From contig NC_061129.1 of the NCBI RefSeq assembly GCF_905220365.1, forward strand, positions 14,818,803-14,882,802: DNA of 64,000 nucleotides, written 5' to 3'. A program made the translations under genes and the position numbers. This document shows, one piece after another, positions 54,531-64,000 of this stretch. The DNA comes from Vanessa cardui (taxonomy: Eukaryota; Arthropoda; Insecta; Lepidoptera; Nymphalidae). The stretch's first letter is position 1, and each line of letters opens with the position of its first letter. Below the pieces are notes generated by a model. It had not been told where the DNA came from, searched no databases, and saw only the letters and a list, made by a program, of their open reading frames with translations.

Positions 54531-56599
54531 TAAACAACTTGCTATTTAGTAGTGGAATAAAAAGAAGCCCTTAAAAAGGTTTTATAATATGAAGCGGTTG
54601 AAATTCCTGTATTGCTAAATTAAAAATGGCAAAGAAATGTTTGTGTGAAAAAGGTTATTATTCAATTAGCAAGATCATAGCCGATAGCACGCCCTGGGAA
54701 TAAACGATCGCTTAACTGATATTACTTTATTAGATTAAGCAATTACAAAGCTAGGCAGAAAACAAAACGAGCTGAGTTTCTTTCAACGGTTCTTCTCAGG
54801 TCAGATTTTATTCAATAGCTAATATATTGCATAATATCGTATAGAAGCTGAGTTATAGATGGATGAAAATTGAATAAATAATAATCCAATTAGTCTATAA
54901 CGATATGACATTTTTTAATAGTAGGAGTAAATATTTGCGTAATAAAATACCGTTCTGCGCGTAAACGACAAATATTAAATATTCCCATAAGTCTCTCTTA
55001 TCCGGCCTGTGTCCGATTAACAAAAAACAAAGTCAATCCAAATCTAGATTTATTTCATCCGTGCTCCGCATCCATCATGTCCCGGGGAGAGCGCCCACCA
55101 CTTAATCATGGCTGTTTTGCAAAATGAACGCTTAAGAAAATTCCCGTTTTAAATTCGTCTTGATTCTCTTAAACAGATCTTAAAAAGGCGTGGCCGAGCT
55201 CGCAGTCATTACCGAGATAAATCACAAGGGCTGCTGTGAATTTTCTTAACCGCCCTCCTAATCCTCTTAAGGTGAATGTTAAAAATAAGACACGACGTTA
55301 GGACGAGCGTCCGTTACAAGCTATTGTTATGTAAGTTATTGTTCTACATTTCTGCAAGATTACTCTTATCAGAGAAAACACATCGTCATTTTCAGTTAAA
55401 AAGTAATTCTGGTGTTTGTATATCGAAGTTATACGTTACGTATGCTATACGCACCTACTTATATATAAAAATGTGATTGATTTGAAAAAAGCAGACAATA
55501 AAACAAAGAGCAAGCTTTATGTCTGAAGGTATTATGTACAATTCAACCTTTGAACTTGTTTAAGCTAAGCAGAAATTTATGAGGGCGTTAAAATGAAACA
55601 ATAGAACAATTAGAATACAATACAAGCAAACTTTATTTTACACCAACAACAAAACAAACAAAAAAACAAGAGAAGCAGAAGAAAGTATTGCACAAGGCGG
55701 CCTTAAGTCGTAAACGTGACATCTCCATTATTCAAGTATTTTGTATAATTGAAATGATGAGAAAATGTAAACATTACTTACACAACGCAGTTTGTCAATT
55801 TTTTTTTTAATACTTAACATATGGTTTGAGAGTTTGACCGGCTCGTATGCTAATACAGAAAACAACATTGTCTAATGCTGTCATATTTACCATCGCTATA
55901 AATTTAAATTATTTATATTGTATTTTAAAAGCGTAATTCCATGTTACTATTTAATATATTTCTTTATTAACAAAATATTTCTATAACAGGTCATTTGCGA
56001 TGTTACTTGATTGACTATTGAAAAGTAAGGCTATCCGACATATATGACGGCCACTTCTTTTTAAAGTTATGTGGCGCTACTGAAATTTGTCTATTAGCTA
56101 GCTTGGAGAGATAGGAATGCTTTTTAAAACGTATAATACCTATGATTTGTTGCCTCGCATAGTAATCTCCATGGATGATCGGCTTTATAAGATTTTAAAT
56201 CCAAATGTCTGGATTTGCCCGATTGTTGACCTGTAAAGGGATTTTCAGCGAGTACCTTTTGTTATAAATAAGTAGATTTTGAGAACCAAGATATTTGATA
56301 AAGAGTGCTTAGTTTACTATCTTTGGATTCGAGGTCGAACTTTGTTTTTATATATTGTATTGTTTAAGCACTATAAAGGAGAATATTTTCTTTAAAGATT
56401 TATTTATGATATCAATATTATGAAGTGGTAAGATGTTCTGAACGAGAAGGATTCCCTCTTGACCTGATATAGTTTTGTATTGGGTATATGATTAATTTGT
56501 TCTATTTTTTAAGCTTGTTAAAGAAAAGAAGCAAGTAGCAGTTATTTGAAGTTAGAAGCTATTTTAAGCATCATATAATCAAAGTGTGGCATTATCATA
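54531..56599. other. Unique sequence with a candidate noncoding block at 54950-55260
   Basis: A family D scrap (GCTGAGTTTCTTTCAACGGT) sits at 54772-54791. The block 54950-55260 is unique and GC-richer with many short motifs (CTTATCCGGCC, CACTTAATCATGG, AAAGGCGTGGCC), as enhancers often look. No gene recognised. Confidence 0.25.
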
Positions 56600-56825
56600 G
56601 TAATGGCGTATAGTGTATGATAATCTGTACTTAATATTAAATCTGAAAGTATCTCTGTCTGTCTGTCTGTCGCTCTTTCATGACCAAACCAACGAACCGA
56701 GTTTGATGAAATTTGGTATGCAGATATCTTCAACTCCAGGAAAAGGACATAGGCTTTTTTTTTGCCTACATGACAACCAACCCCTAAAAGGCGAGCGAAG
56801 CCGCAGGCGACAACTAGTATTAATA
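56600..56825. repeat. Nonautonomous repeat ending 'GCAGGCGACAACTAGT'
   Basis: A CTGT run (56655-56671), CTCTTTCATGACCAAACCAA, GATGAAATTTGGTATGCAGA and a 3' end GGCGAGCGAAGCCGCAGG, CGACAACTAGT. A CTAG-T end after a GC-rich stem is typical of Helitron-like repeats. Confidence 0.5.
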
Positions 56826-57214
56826 TAAAAACCGCATGACATGTTGAGCACAATGGCAAAATTTTTATGTCAAAATATTCAGCGATTATTACGTGTTGTT
56901 AAAGAACAGCGATTGTTTTATAGATAAAGTTTTAATTGTATTCAACATATTAGAAAAGAATTTAACATCAAAAACTGCCTTAATACGCCAACATCAGTTT
57001 CAGGTATTACGAATTTTTCACCAAAGTCAAAGGGAATAATCGTTCCACACTTTGGTACTTCGGTTCAAAAGTGGAAAGTTGGTGTGAAGCTTCAAGTTTG
57101 GGAGCTGCGTCAAAAATTCGGTTGCTTGAATATGTATGCCTCGGATAGTCGGAAATCTGGCTCGGGGTGACTATGATTACAGGGAGGACAAATCGATAAA
57201 TGTTTTACAGCAAA

Positions 57215-57490
57215 CTAGCTATGCCCACGACTTCGTGCACGTTTGAATTTGATGAAAAAGGTACTGTTGATTTGCAGATTCTACTATAGCTTATTTATAC
57301 AATATTAGGCAGATTTTGTGTTATTAAGTCGTTGGTAAGAGGCACCCCACGTGACGGTGGAGTGAGGGCATGTGTAGAAGAAGTCTGATATTGCAGCGTG
57401 TGTTAAAAACTTTATATTCCAGTGAAAGTCCCATCAAAATCGGGCCAACCGATACAAATATTATAAGATTAACAGAGAGAGGGACCAAAA
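57215..57490. repeat. Family H repeat copy
   Basis: ACTAGCTATGCCCACGACTT, CGTGCACGTTTGAATTTGAT, then CCAGTGAAAGTCCCATCAAA and AATCGGGCCAACCGATACAA, as at 17514-17680. A GC-richer insert (GGCACCCCACGTGACGGTGG) lies between. Confidence 0.55.
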
Positions 57491-57984
57491 TTGTAAAAAA
57501 TATTTTTTTGTACCATGAACATATACATTCAGTAGGAAGCTGTTATTTTAAAATTACGAAAACTTTTCTAATTTTTTTATATGCATAGATAATAATACGG
57601 CTATCATACGGATTTTCCTTTGTAACCTGCAAGATTTCTAAACTGTTAATACCTATAATAATTATTTGTTATTTATTATTTATATCATAACTGGTTTATT
57701 TTTGCTTCATAATGAAACGAATACAAGCTATACGAATTGTTGCTGTTTTTAGACATAAATAAAAAAAAAAAGATATTGGTCAGATATTGTGGACAAGTGT
57801 GTAAAGTAAGGATATATATGCCTCTAAATATTCTGTATTATGAATTGAATTGATCGTGTAAAAAACCATACACAACAAACATTAAACATTTATAAAAATG
57901 TCCATCAAAATAAGAAACATGGAAACCCTAGCTACAAAAATGAACTAAGGTTTTTTCGATGTATATCCGTGTTCTGTAGGTTTG
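57491..57984. other. Unique AT-rich sequence
   Basis: Nothing recognised. Confidence 0.4.
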
Positions 57985-58330
57985 GGTGACGTTTTTTTAT
58001 TCGTAGCAGGACAGGCAGACATGCAAATCAACCACTTGATGGTAAGTTTTCGTGTAAATCGTAATCGTTGACAATGTTTTTTTATGATGTAGGTAGGGTG
58101 AACCGAACAAATAAGTCACTTGATGTGGTCACCACCACCCATAGATAATGTGCATGTGCATGTGGATCAATAGCCTTGGGAAGTAAGATGATTTATGTAC
58201 CTTATGCCTGTTGTTACACTGGCTCACTAATCCTTTAAATCGGAACACAACAATACTGGGTTTGATGGTAGAATACTTGTTTGGGTGGTTACCCCGATAG
58301 GCTTGTTCAAAGCCCTTCTAACATGTTATC
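57985..58330 (+). mobile_element. Family C SINE-like elements, two overlapping pieces
   Basis: A first tail-to-middle piece (TTTTTTTATTCGTAGCAGG ... CACTTGATGGTAAG) at 57990-58065 is followed by a second start (TTTTTTTATGATGTAGG, about 58078). The second copy runs to GGCTTGTTCAAAGCCCTTCT at about 58319. It looks like one copy inserted near or next to another. Confidence 0.65.
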
Positions 58331-58804
58331 TAATGTAATGTCATAAAGTGTAATGGTTTACTGTTTACCTTTCGAATTGAATACAGCGACATATTTGTCA
58401 AATCAAATCAAAATGAACTATATATAAGTTAGTTATAAGTAGCATCCACATATTGTTTGTTATATTAACAGATACATTTCATAAGCCACCATCAGCTTTG
58501 AATGAAGATAGAATATAGAGAACAAAGAAAAGAAAAATTCAGTATCTAATTACTATTCTAAGCCATATAAAATATTCACGTAGATACATGATTTCAATCT
58601 ATTGATTTTTCTAATCATGTAACTCTACTCAAATCACATCTTACTAAAATATTTGTACCTTAAATGCATTTTGCATTTAATACAGATCAATGTGGCTCTT
58701 TACAGTGTGTGACTTAAATGAATATTATCGAAGATATTACAAATTTAGACCATAGCGGTTTGTATTGTTTAATGATAGAAAAGCTGTGAACGCTTCATAT
58801 AAAG
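58331..58804. other. Unique AT-rich sequence
   Basis: Nothing recognised. Confidence 0.4.
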
Positions 58805-58848
58805 ACATTATGTATTATATTTAGTATCATTGCACCCGTGCGAAACCA
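58805..58848 (+). mobile_element. Helitron/Lep1-like family E, 3' fragment
   Basis: TATATTTAGTATCATTGCAC then CCGTGCGAAACC, cut short where the next SINE begins. Confidence 0.55.
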
Positions 58849-58849
58849 T

Positions 58850-59050
58850 AACATACATTACTAAAATACCCAATATAACTAGCTAAAGCACTTTTGTTAT
58901 GGAAAATCAGAAGTAACGACGGTATCACAAACACTCAGACCCAAGACAACATAGAAAACTAATAAATTTTCTATATCGACTCGGTCGGGAATCGAACCCG
59001 AGGCATCGGAGTAGCGTACCCATGAAAACCAGTGTACACTTTACTCGTCG
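58850..59050 (-). mobile_element. tRNA-derived SINE, family A, copy 5
   Basis: From AACATACATTACTAAAATAC through CAGAAGTAACGACGGTATCA and GGAATCGAACCCGAGG to TACACTTTACTCG. B box reversed is CGGGTTCGATTCC. The head is shortened. Confidence 0.8.
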
Positions 59051-60257
59051 TCGTATCATAATAAAACATTTGTTCTGACGTCACAACGCTAACTTCGTTT
59101 GTCTTTTTTCTCGAGTCAAGAAACTTCCTGGATACATAACTAATTGAAGGATTTAAAATGATTTCTATTGCAAGATTAGTTACCCCATCCTATTACCGGG
59201 GGTTTCCTTCGCCTCATCCGCATTAAGTCGACCCTGTATTTGCCTCAACTATCCTACGATTTTAGTTCGTAATAGGGAAGTAAATAAACTCAGATGTGCT
59301 CTTAACGATAATCCCTCCCTATTGAATACGTTTCAATACTAAAGGTATATTCTTGACTAGGACTGTAGCGTTTGAAGACACCGTTTCGCTTTGGAGAAAT
59401 TTATTTTAGACTAACATAAATATGAGGGTTAGGATTGGCGCGTTTGCGTAATGTAAAGAAGGATTATTATATATTTACAGCGCCTATGTATGGGCGACAC
59501 TGGTCACTTACCATCAGGTAGCCATAAACACCTATTTATTACGTTTACGCTTGTCTGTGTACTACTCATGAGTATGAGTACTAGACTCATAAAAAAATAT
59601 ATGAAATTATTTTATAATCGAAACTCTTATGTTTCTATATAATCGAATTATTATTTAGACTAAATTATAATTTTAAAATAAAATTTCTTATATCGCCACT
59701 GATATCAGTTATCGTCGTTCGAGAAATAAGCGCTAAGAGAGTCATAGCCTTTTAAAACTCTAAACAATAGCATTACATTTTAAAGAACCTTGATTTTCTA
59801 GTAACCTTTTATGTGTTCGATATTAATATCAAATAGCGCCGCGTAGCACTGTCATGTATAGTCTAAGCCTTAATTCTATGTAGAAATACACATTATACTC
59901 AAATATGGCTGGGATCGAAATTATAGTCAAATCCGGCCATTTTGAAAGCCGACTCGAATTAGGATCGCCGGTTTAACGATGACTAAGTAGTTTGAGCTTA
60001 TGACGTCGAACGAGCGCATGATATCATCTATTGATTGGATGTACATTAAATATTGAATATAATTCATTGACATATCATATAGAATTCACTTAAATATATT
60101 AAATTTATATGATTGTAGATTCCAGATTAATCATTCATGAAATGCTTGTCGTTGAAGGAAGACATGACATGCATTTGTCGAATAAAATTCTGCCTCGCGA
60201 GGTTCCATGATTGTATGCGCGGTCTATCGCTAAATACTCTGTATTATAATATTTGCA
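59051..60257. other. Unique sequence before the LINE
   Basis: A family C tail scrap (GACACTGGTCACTTACCATC) lies at 59496-59515. The rest is AT-rich with GC-richer spots at 59190-59290 and 59940-60020. No gene. Confidence 0.35.
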
Positions 60258-60422
60258 AGTGGTAGTGCCACACTGCATACCTCTCGGTTGCAGTCGAATG
60301 GGCCGGCACGCCCGGGGAAGTACCACTCTCTCACTTAAAATCGGCGTGAAGTGGTAGCTATGCTACCGCGTTTCGTCCGGTAAGTGAGAGTTCCGGAGGC
60401 CCGATCCCTCTCCCCCCAAAAC

Positions 60423-63400
60423 ATGGTTGTGCAGAATTTGGTGACATTACCCCAGGAGGGTACCATCAGCGACTGCGATGGAGAATCCCTCTCTGGGCAT
60501 CCATGCTCAGGACGTACACCGCCTGAGCAGGGATGCCCAGGCTGCCCTCCGAATTCTGGGGGGGGCAATTTTGCGCTCGCCACTGTTCGGGGCAAGCGGA
60601 GCAGGCATCATAAGGCAACCCCTACCACACTCGCTGTGGACTTCTGCAACATAAGGGGACTCAACTCCAACTTGAATGCCGTTCACTTTCACCTTGAGAC
60701 GGCGAAGCCGGCCTTGCTCTTTCTTACCGAGACCCAGATATCTTCTCCTGCCGATACGTCTTTTCTCTCTTACCCCGGGTACAAATTGGAGCATACTTTT
60801 GTGCCACGAGCTGGGGTGTGCGTTTACGTCAGAGATGATATCTGCTCTCGACGCCTCGGCAGCCTTGAAGGGCAGGACCTATCAATTATCTGGCTGCGCG
60901 TAGACTGCGACGACCATCCGCGAATCTACGCGTGCCTTTATAGGTCCCATAGCGGTAATGCCGAAACCGACCGACTGGTTGAGCACGTCCAATTGGCTAC
61001 AGATTCCGTGCTGCAGCAGACTCCATCCGCAGAGATCATTATTCTGGGCGATTTCAATGCTCATCATACAGAGTGGCTTGGATCACGCACCACTGATCAT
61101 GCGGGTAGATCTGTTCTCGACTTCGCTTTGGCTTATGATTTGACACAACTGGTCACCTCGCCAACGCGAATACCGGACGTGGAGGATCATACACCTTCCC
61201 TGTTGGACCTTCTGCTGACTTCGCATCCGGACGGCTATAAGATTGTCGTCGATCCCCCTCTGGGCTCGTCGGACCACTGTCTCGTCCGGAGTACAGTGCC
61301 AGTTACACGATACTCACGACCTCGTTTCGCGGGCTGTCGTCGCGTGTGGCACTACAAGTCAGCAGATTGGGATGGGATGCGGTCCTTCTTTGCATCTTAC
61401 CCATGGGGGCGAGTTTGTTTCTCGATGGATGATCCGAGCGTTGTTGCTGACTCTGTCGCCGATGTGGTGCTTCAGGGTATGGAACTTTTCATTCCATATT
61501 CTGCGGTGCCCATTGGTGGCAAGTCCCAGCCCTGGTTTGGTCGCCTCTGTAAGACAGCTTCACGCCGAAAATGGGAACGCTACCAAGACTGGGCTAACGC
61601 ATCGGCGTCTCGTGATACAAACACCAGCACATTCAGAAAGGAATATAACTCTGCCTCCAGGTCCTTCAAAAACGTGATAGCTGAGGCGAAGTCGAAGTAC
61701 ATTGGCAGAATTGGCGAGAGACTGGTGCGCTTCCCATCAGGAACACGTGCGTTCTGGTCTCTCGCTAAGGCTGTCCTAGGGAACTTCTGTCAGCCTTCTT
61801 TTCCGTCTTTGCACAGGGACGGTGAGTCATTGGCCCATACCGCGAAGGAGAAGGCCGATCTTTTAGGGTCTCTCTTCGCGTCGAACTCGACTCTGGATGA
61901 CCAAGGAAAGTCACCTCCATCAATCCCGCGATGTGATACGACGATGCCGGAGGTTAAATTTCGGCAAAGTGCAGTTCGGAAAGCACTTCTTTCCTTGGAC
62001 ATTCACAAGTCGAGTGGACCCGATGGCATCCCTCCAATCGTGCTACGGACATGTGCTCCCGAGTTGGCACCGGTCTTAACGCGTCTTTTCCGGCAATCCT
62101 ACGCATTAGGCGTCGTCCCGAACTCCTGGAAGACTGCTTTGGTGCATCCGATCCCTAAAAAAGGCAACCGCTCAGATCCGTCCAATTATAGGCCTATAGC
62201 CATCACCTCCTTGCTCTCCAAGATAATGGAGTCCCTTATTAACTGCCAGCTCCTGCGGTACCTAGAGGAGAATCAGCTGATTAGTGACCGCCAGTACGGT
62301 TTCCGTCGGGGTCGCTCAGCCGGTGATCTTCTAGTTTACCTTACTCACAGGTGGGCTGAAGCAGTTGAGAGCAAGGGGGAGGCATTAGCAGCCAGCTTGG
62401 ACATAGCGAAGGCCTTCGATCGCGTATGGCACAAAGCGCTTCTTTCGAAGCTTCCTTCTTATGGGCTTCCCGGGAAATTATGCAATTGGATTACCAGCTT
62501 TTTGGCAGATCGGAGCATCAAGGTCGTTGTCGACGGTGCATGCTCTGACTTAAAATTCGTCAATGCTGGTGTTCCACAAGGCTGCGTTCTATCACCCACT
62601 CTGTTTCTTCTGCATATCAATGATTTGTTGCAAATCGGGAACATTCATTGCTATGCAGACGACAGTACCGTTGACACCTTATACACCGGCCGCGCTAATA
62701 TTTCTCGGGAAAACGTCGAAGAAAACCGGAACAAACTTGTGTCTGAAATCGAGTCTTCGTTAAACGAAGTCTCGAACTGGGGCCGGCTAAATTTAGTCCA
62801 TTTCAACCCCAAAAAGACGCAAGTTTGCGCGTTAACCGCTAAAAAAACACCATTTGTCGTATCTCCACGATTTGAGAACATCCCGATAGCCGCTACAGGT
62901 AGTATCGGAATACTTGGCGTTGATATTTCGAGCCTCGTTCAGTTCCGCGGTCAATTGGAAGGCAAAGCCAAATTGGCTTCAAAGAAGCTCGGTGTGCTCA
63001 GCAAGGCGAGACAGTACTTCACGTCGGCCCATCGCCTAAAACTTTACAAGGCGCAAATTCGGCCTCACATGGAGTACTGCTCTCACCTCTGGGCGGGTGC
63101 TCCCCAGTACCAGCTCCTTCCATTTGACCGCATCCAACGTAGAGCGGCTCGAATTATCGACGATCAAGCCCTTTCCGATCTCCTTGATCCTTTGGCTTTG
63201 CGTAGAGATGTTGGATCACTCTGCATCTTCTACCGAATTTTTCACGGGGAATGTTCCGAGGAATTGTTCGGATTAATCCCGGCTGCTGAATTTCACCTTC
63301 GGACATCTCGTCAAAATTCTAAGTTTCACCCGCACCATCTTGATGTCCGAAAATCCACAACAGCGCGATTTCTTAGACATTTTCTGCCTCGCACAACCAC

Positions 63401-63542
63401 TCTGTGGAACCAGCTGTCGCCGGCGGTTTTTCCGAACCGATACGACATGGGAACCTTCAAGAAAAGAGCCTACTCCTTTCTCAAAGGCCGGCAACGCACC
63501 TGCAAGCCCCCTGGTGTTGCAGATGTCCATGGGCGGTGGTAG
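60423..63542 (+). CDS. LINE ORF2 polyprotein: APE-type endonuclease and reverse transcriptase
   Basis: The first ATG of the open frame is at 60423, giving 1039 residues; the frame also opens 13 codons earlier at a GTG, which a eukaryote would hardly use. Residues counted from that GTG: endonuclease about 83-305, with Glu in LFLTETQI (116), ILGDFNAHH (220-228) and SSDH (295-298), the metal-binding and catalytic residues of APE nucleases. RT about 540-830: SSGPDGIPP, NYRPIAITSLL, catalytic Asp in SLDIAKAF (673), GVPQGCVLSPTLF and YADD (757-760). A helical C-terminal region ends in VADVHGRW. The N-terminal 80 residues are Pro/Gly/Cys-rich without a clear zinc knuckle. The protein nicks target DNA and primes reverse transcription on it. 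No stop or frameshift is seen, so the copy may be active. Jockey, CR1 or L2 clade cannot be decided by eye. Confidence 0.93.
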   Translation: MVVQNLVTLPQEGTISDCDGESLSGHPCSGRTPPEQGCPGCPPNSGGGNFALATVRGKRSRHHKATPTTLAVDFCNIRGLNSNLNAVHFHLETAKPALLFLTETQISSPADTSFLSYPGYKLEHTFVPRAGVCVYVRDDICSRRLGSLEGQDLSIIWLRVDCDDHPRIYACLYRSHSGNAETDRLVEHVQLATDSVLQQTPSAEIIILGDFNAHHTEWLGSRTTDHAGRSVLDFALAYDLTQLVTSPTRIPDVEDHTPSLLDLLLTSHPDGYKIVVDPPLGSSDHCLVRSTVPVTRYSRPRFAGCRRVWHYKSADWDGMRSFFASYPWGRVCFSMDDPSVVADSVADVVLQGMELFIPYSAVPIGGKSQPWFGRLCKTASRRKWERYQDWANASASRDTNTSTFRKEYNSASRSFKNVIAEAKSKYIGRIGERLVRFPSGTRAFWSLAKAVLGNFCQPSFPSLHRDGESLAHTAKEKADLLGSLFASNSTLDDQGKSPPSIPRCDTTMPEVKFRQSAVRKALLSLDIHKSSGPDGIPPIVLRTCAPELAPVLTRLFRQSYALGVVPNSWKTALVHPIPKKGNRSDPSNYRPIAITSLLSKIMESLINCQLLRYLEENQLISDRQYGFRRGRSAGDLLVYLTHRWAEAVESKGEALAASLDIAKAFDRVWHKALLSKLPSYGLPGKLCNWITSFLADRSIKVVVDGACSDLKFVNAGVPQGCVLSPTLFLLHINDLLQIGNIHCYADDSTVDTLYTGRANISRENVEENRNKLVSEIESSLNEVSNWGRLNLVHFNPKKTQVCALTAKKTPFVVSPRFENIPIAATGSIGILGVDISSLVQFRGQLEGKAKLASKKLGVLSKARQYFTSAHRLKLYKAQIRPHMEYCSHLWAGAPQYQLLPFDRIQRRAARIIDDQALSDLLDPLALRRDVGSLCIFYRIFHGECSEELFGLIPAAEFHLRTSRQNSKFHPHHLDVRKSTTARFLRHFLPRTTTLWNQLSPAVFPNRYDMGTFKKRAYSFLKGRQRTCKPPGVADVHGRW

Positions 63543-63589
63543 TCACTTTCCATCAGGTGAGCCTCCTGCTCGTTTGCCACCTATACCAT

Positions 63590-63615
63590 AAAAAAAAAAA
63601 AAAAAAAAAAAAAAA
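63590..63615 (+). repeat. Poly(A) tail of the LINE
   Basis: Uninterrupted A run following CTATACCAT. Its purity supports a recent insertion. Confidence 0.9.
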
Positions 63616-64000
63616 TTCTTGATCAATTACTTATCTAGATTTGACACAAAATTGCAAACGATATTTAAACCGCAGCAAATATCAACCTCCAACGAACGCA
63701 TCCGAGAATTAACGAAAACACTTCTTAAAAGTTTGTATAAAATGTCAAAAGTTTACAAAGAACAAGCGTCTCGTGTTTACGAATCTCGTGATTATGGAGG
63801 AGCTTAGCTGCAATAAAACAATTAGACATCTCCGGCGCGCACAGATTATGACGCGCAGACTCCGCGATTTATAAGTTTATTCAGCGAGCTGAATAGTCAC
63901 AATTAAAATGTTTATACTTAACATTTCTCCGCGTAAAATTAATTCGTTTCTTTAAGGAAGAATAACATGTTTTGTTTATCTCAGAATTCATACTGATTAT
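63616..64000. other. Unique sequence after the LINE
   Basis: A 62-codon frame (63619-63807) starts at TTG inside the LINE junction, has its first ATG only at codon 41, and is followed by CAATAAAAC. It has no domain. 63820-63890 is GC-richer. No gene can be claimed. Confidence 0.3.

Larger units (their letters stand above)
60258..63615 (+). mobile_element. Apparently full-length LINE (L2/CR1/Jockey group)
   Basis: A GC-rich leader of about 165 bases, a single long ORF, a short 3' region ending CCACCTATACCATA and a 26-base A run (63590-63615). The leader holds a stem between CTCTCACTTA (60328-60337) and TAAGTGAGAG (60381-60390), with an inner GGTAGC/GCTACC stem. No ORF1 is visible. The left end is judged from the change of base composition, and no target duplication was found. 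A 5'-truncated copy lies at 31551-33584. Confidence 0.9.

Noticed and set aside
54099..54533. 144-codon plus-strand ORF
   Set aside because: It is the reverse shadow of a decayed LINE ORF2 end on the minus strand, which has recognisable motifs.
56655..56671. CTGT run and other short tandem repeats as a CRISPR-like array
   Set aside because: They are plain microsatellites inside eukaryotic repeats, with no spaced identical repeats and unique spacers.
60384..60422. GTG as the start of the LINE ORF2
   Set aside because: A eukaryotic message would use the ATG at 60423, and the preceding 13 codons lie in the stem of the leader.
63619..63807. Small ORF followed by an AATAAA-like signal after the LINE
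   Set aside because: It begins at TTG in the junction with the poly(A) tail, the first ATG is at codon 41 and no domain is visible.

Overview
The window looks like nuclear DNA of a lepidopteran, probably a butterfly. It is AT-rich and contains no convincing host protein-coding gene. Nearly everything recognisable is a transposable element or a relic of one, and the SINE and nonautonomous families recur many times in both orientations, as is typical of butterfly genomes. The only host gene I can defend is one nuclear tRNA-Gly(GCC) at 25138-25208 on the minus strand. The species cannot be fixed from this sequence alone.

Layout. 1-1283: 3' end of an errantivirus-like (Gypsy/Ty3) endogenous retrovirus, with the C-terminal part of an envelope glycoprotein followed by an LTR. 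1.3-31 kb: AT-rich intergenic or intronic sequence carrying four SINE or tail families (called A, B, C and D here), Helitron/Lep1-like nonautonomous elements (E), repeats with 'ACCGACTTC' ends (G), a foldback element (23189-23480), a hAT-type MITE (27956-28316), several 5'-truncated LINE ends (4187-4523; 9323-9861) and the tRNA. 31160-34274: a mariner (DD34D) transposon with good terminal inverted repeats, whose transposase is broken by deletions and by a nested, antisense, 5'-truncated LINE. 34-60 kb: more of the same SINE/MITE mixture, a decayed LINE 3' end (54068-54530) and a striking perfect hairpin (51223-51298). 60258-63615: an apparently intact young LINE of the L2/CR1/Jockey group. Its one long ORF encodes an APE-type endonuclease, a reverse transcriptase and a C-terminal region, and it ends in a poly(A) tail.

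How the parts relate. The LINE inside the mariner and the LINE at 60-63.6 kb are the same family and almost identical in protein (six differences over 622 shared residues), so the family has moved recently. The interspersed family C ends with a 3' tail closely related to that of this LINE, which fits SINEs borrowing LINE machinery. A second LINE relic at 9.3-9.9 kb ends in the tail that family D copies carry. Between the repeats lie several unique, less AT-rich blocks that could be conserved noncoding or regulatory DNA. This is only inference and needs comparative alignment. I found no CRISPR array, no bacterial-type operon and no clear new protein system.
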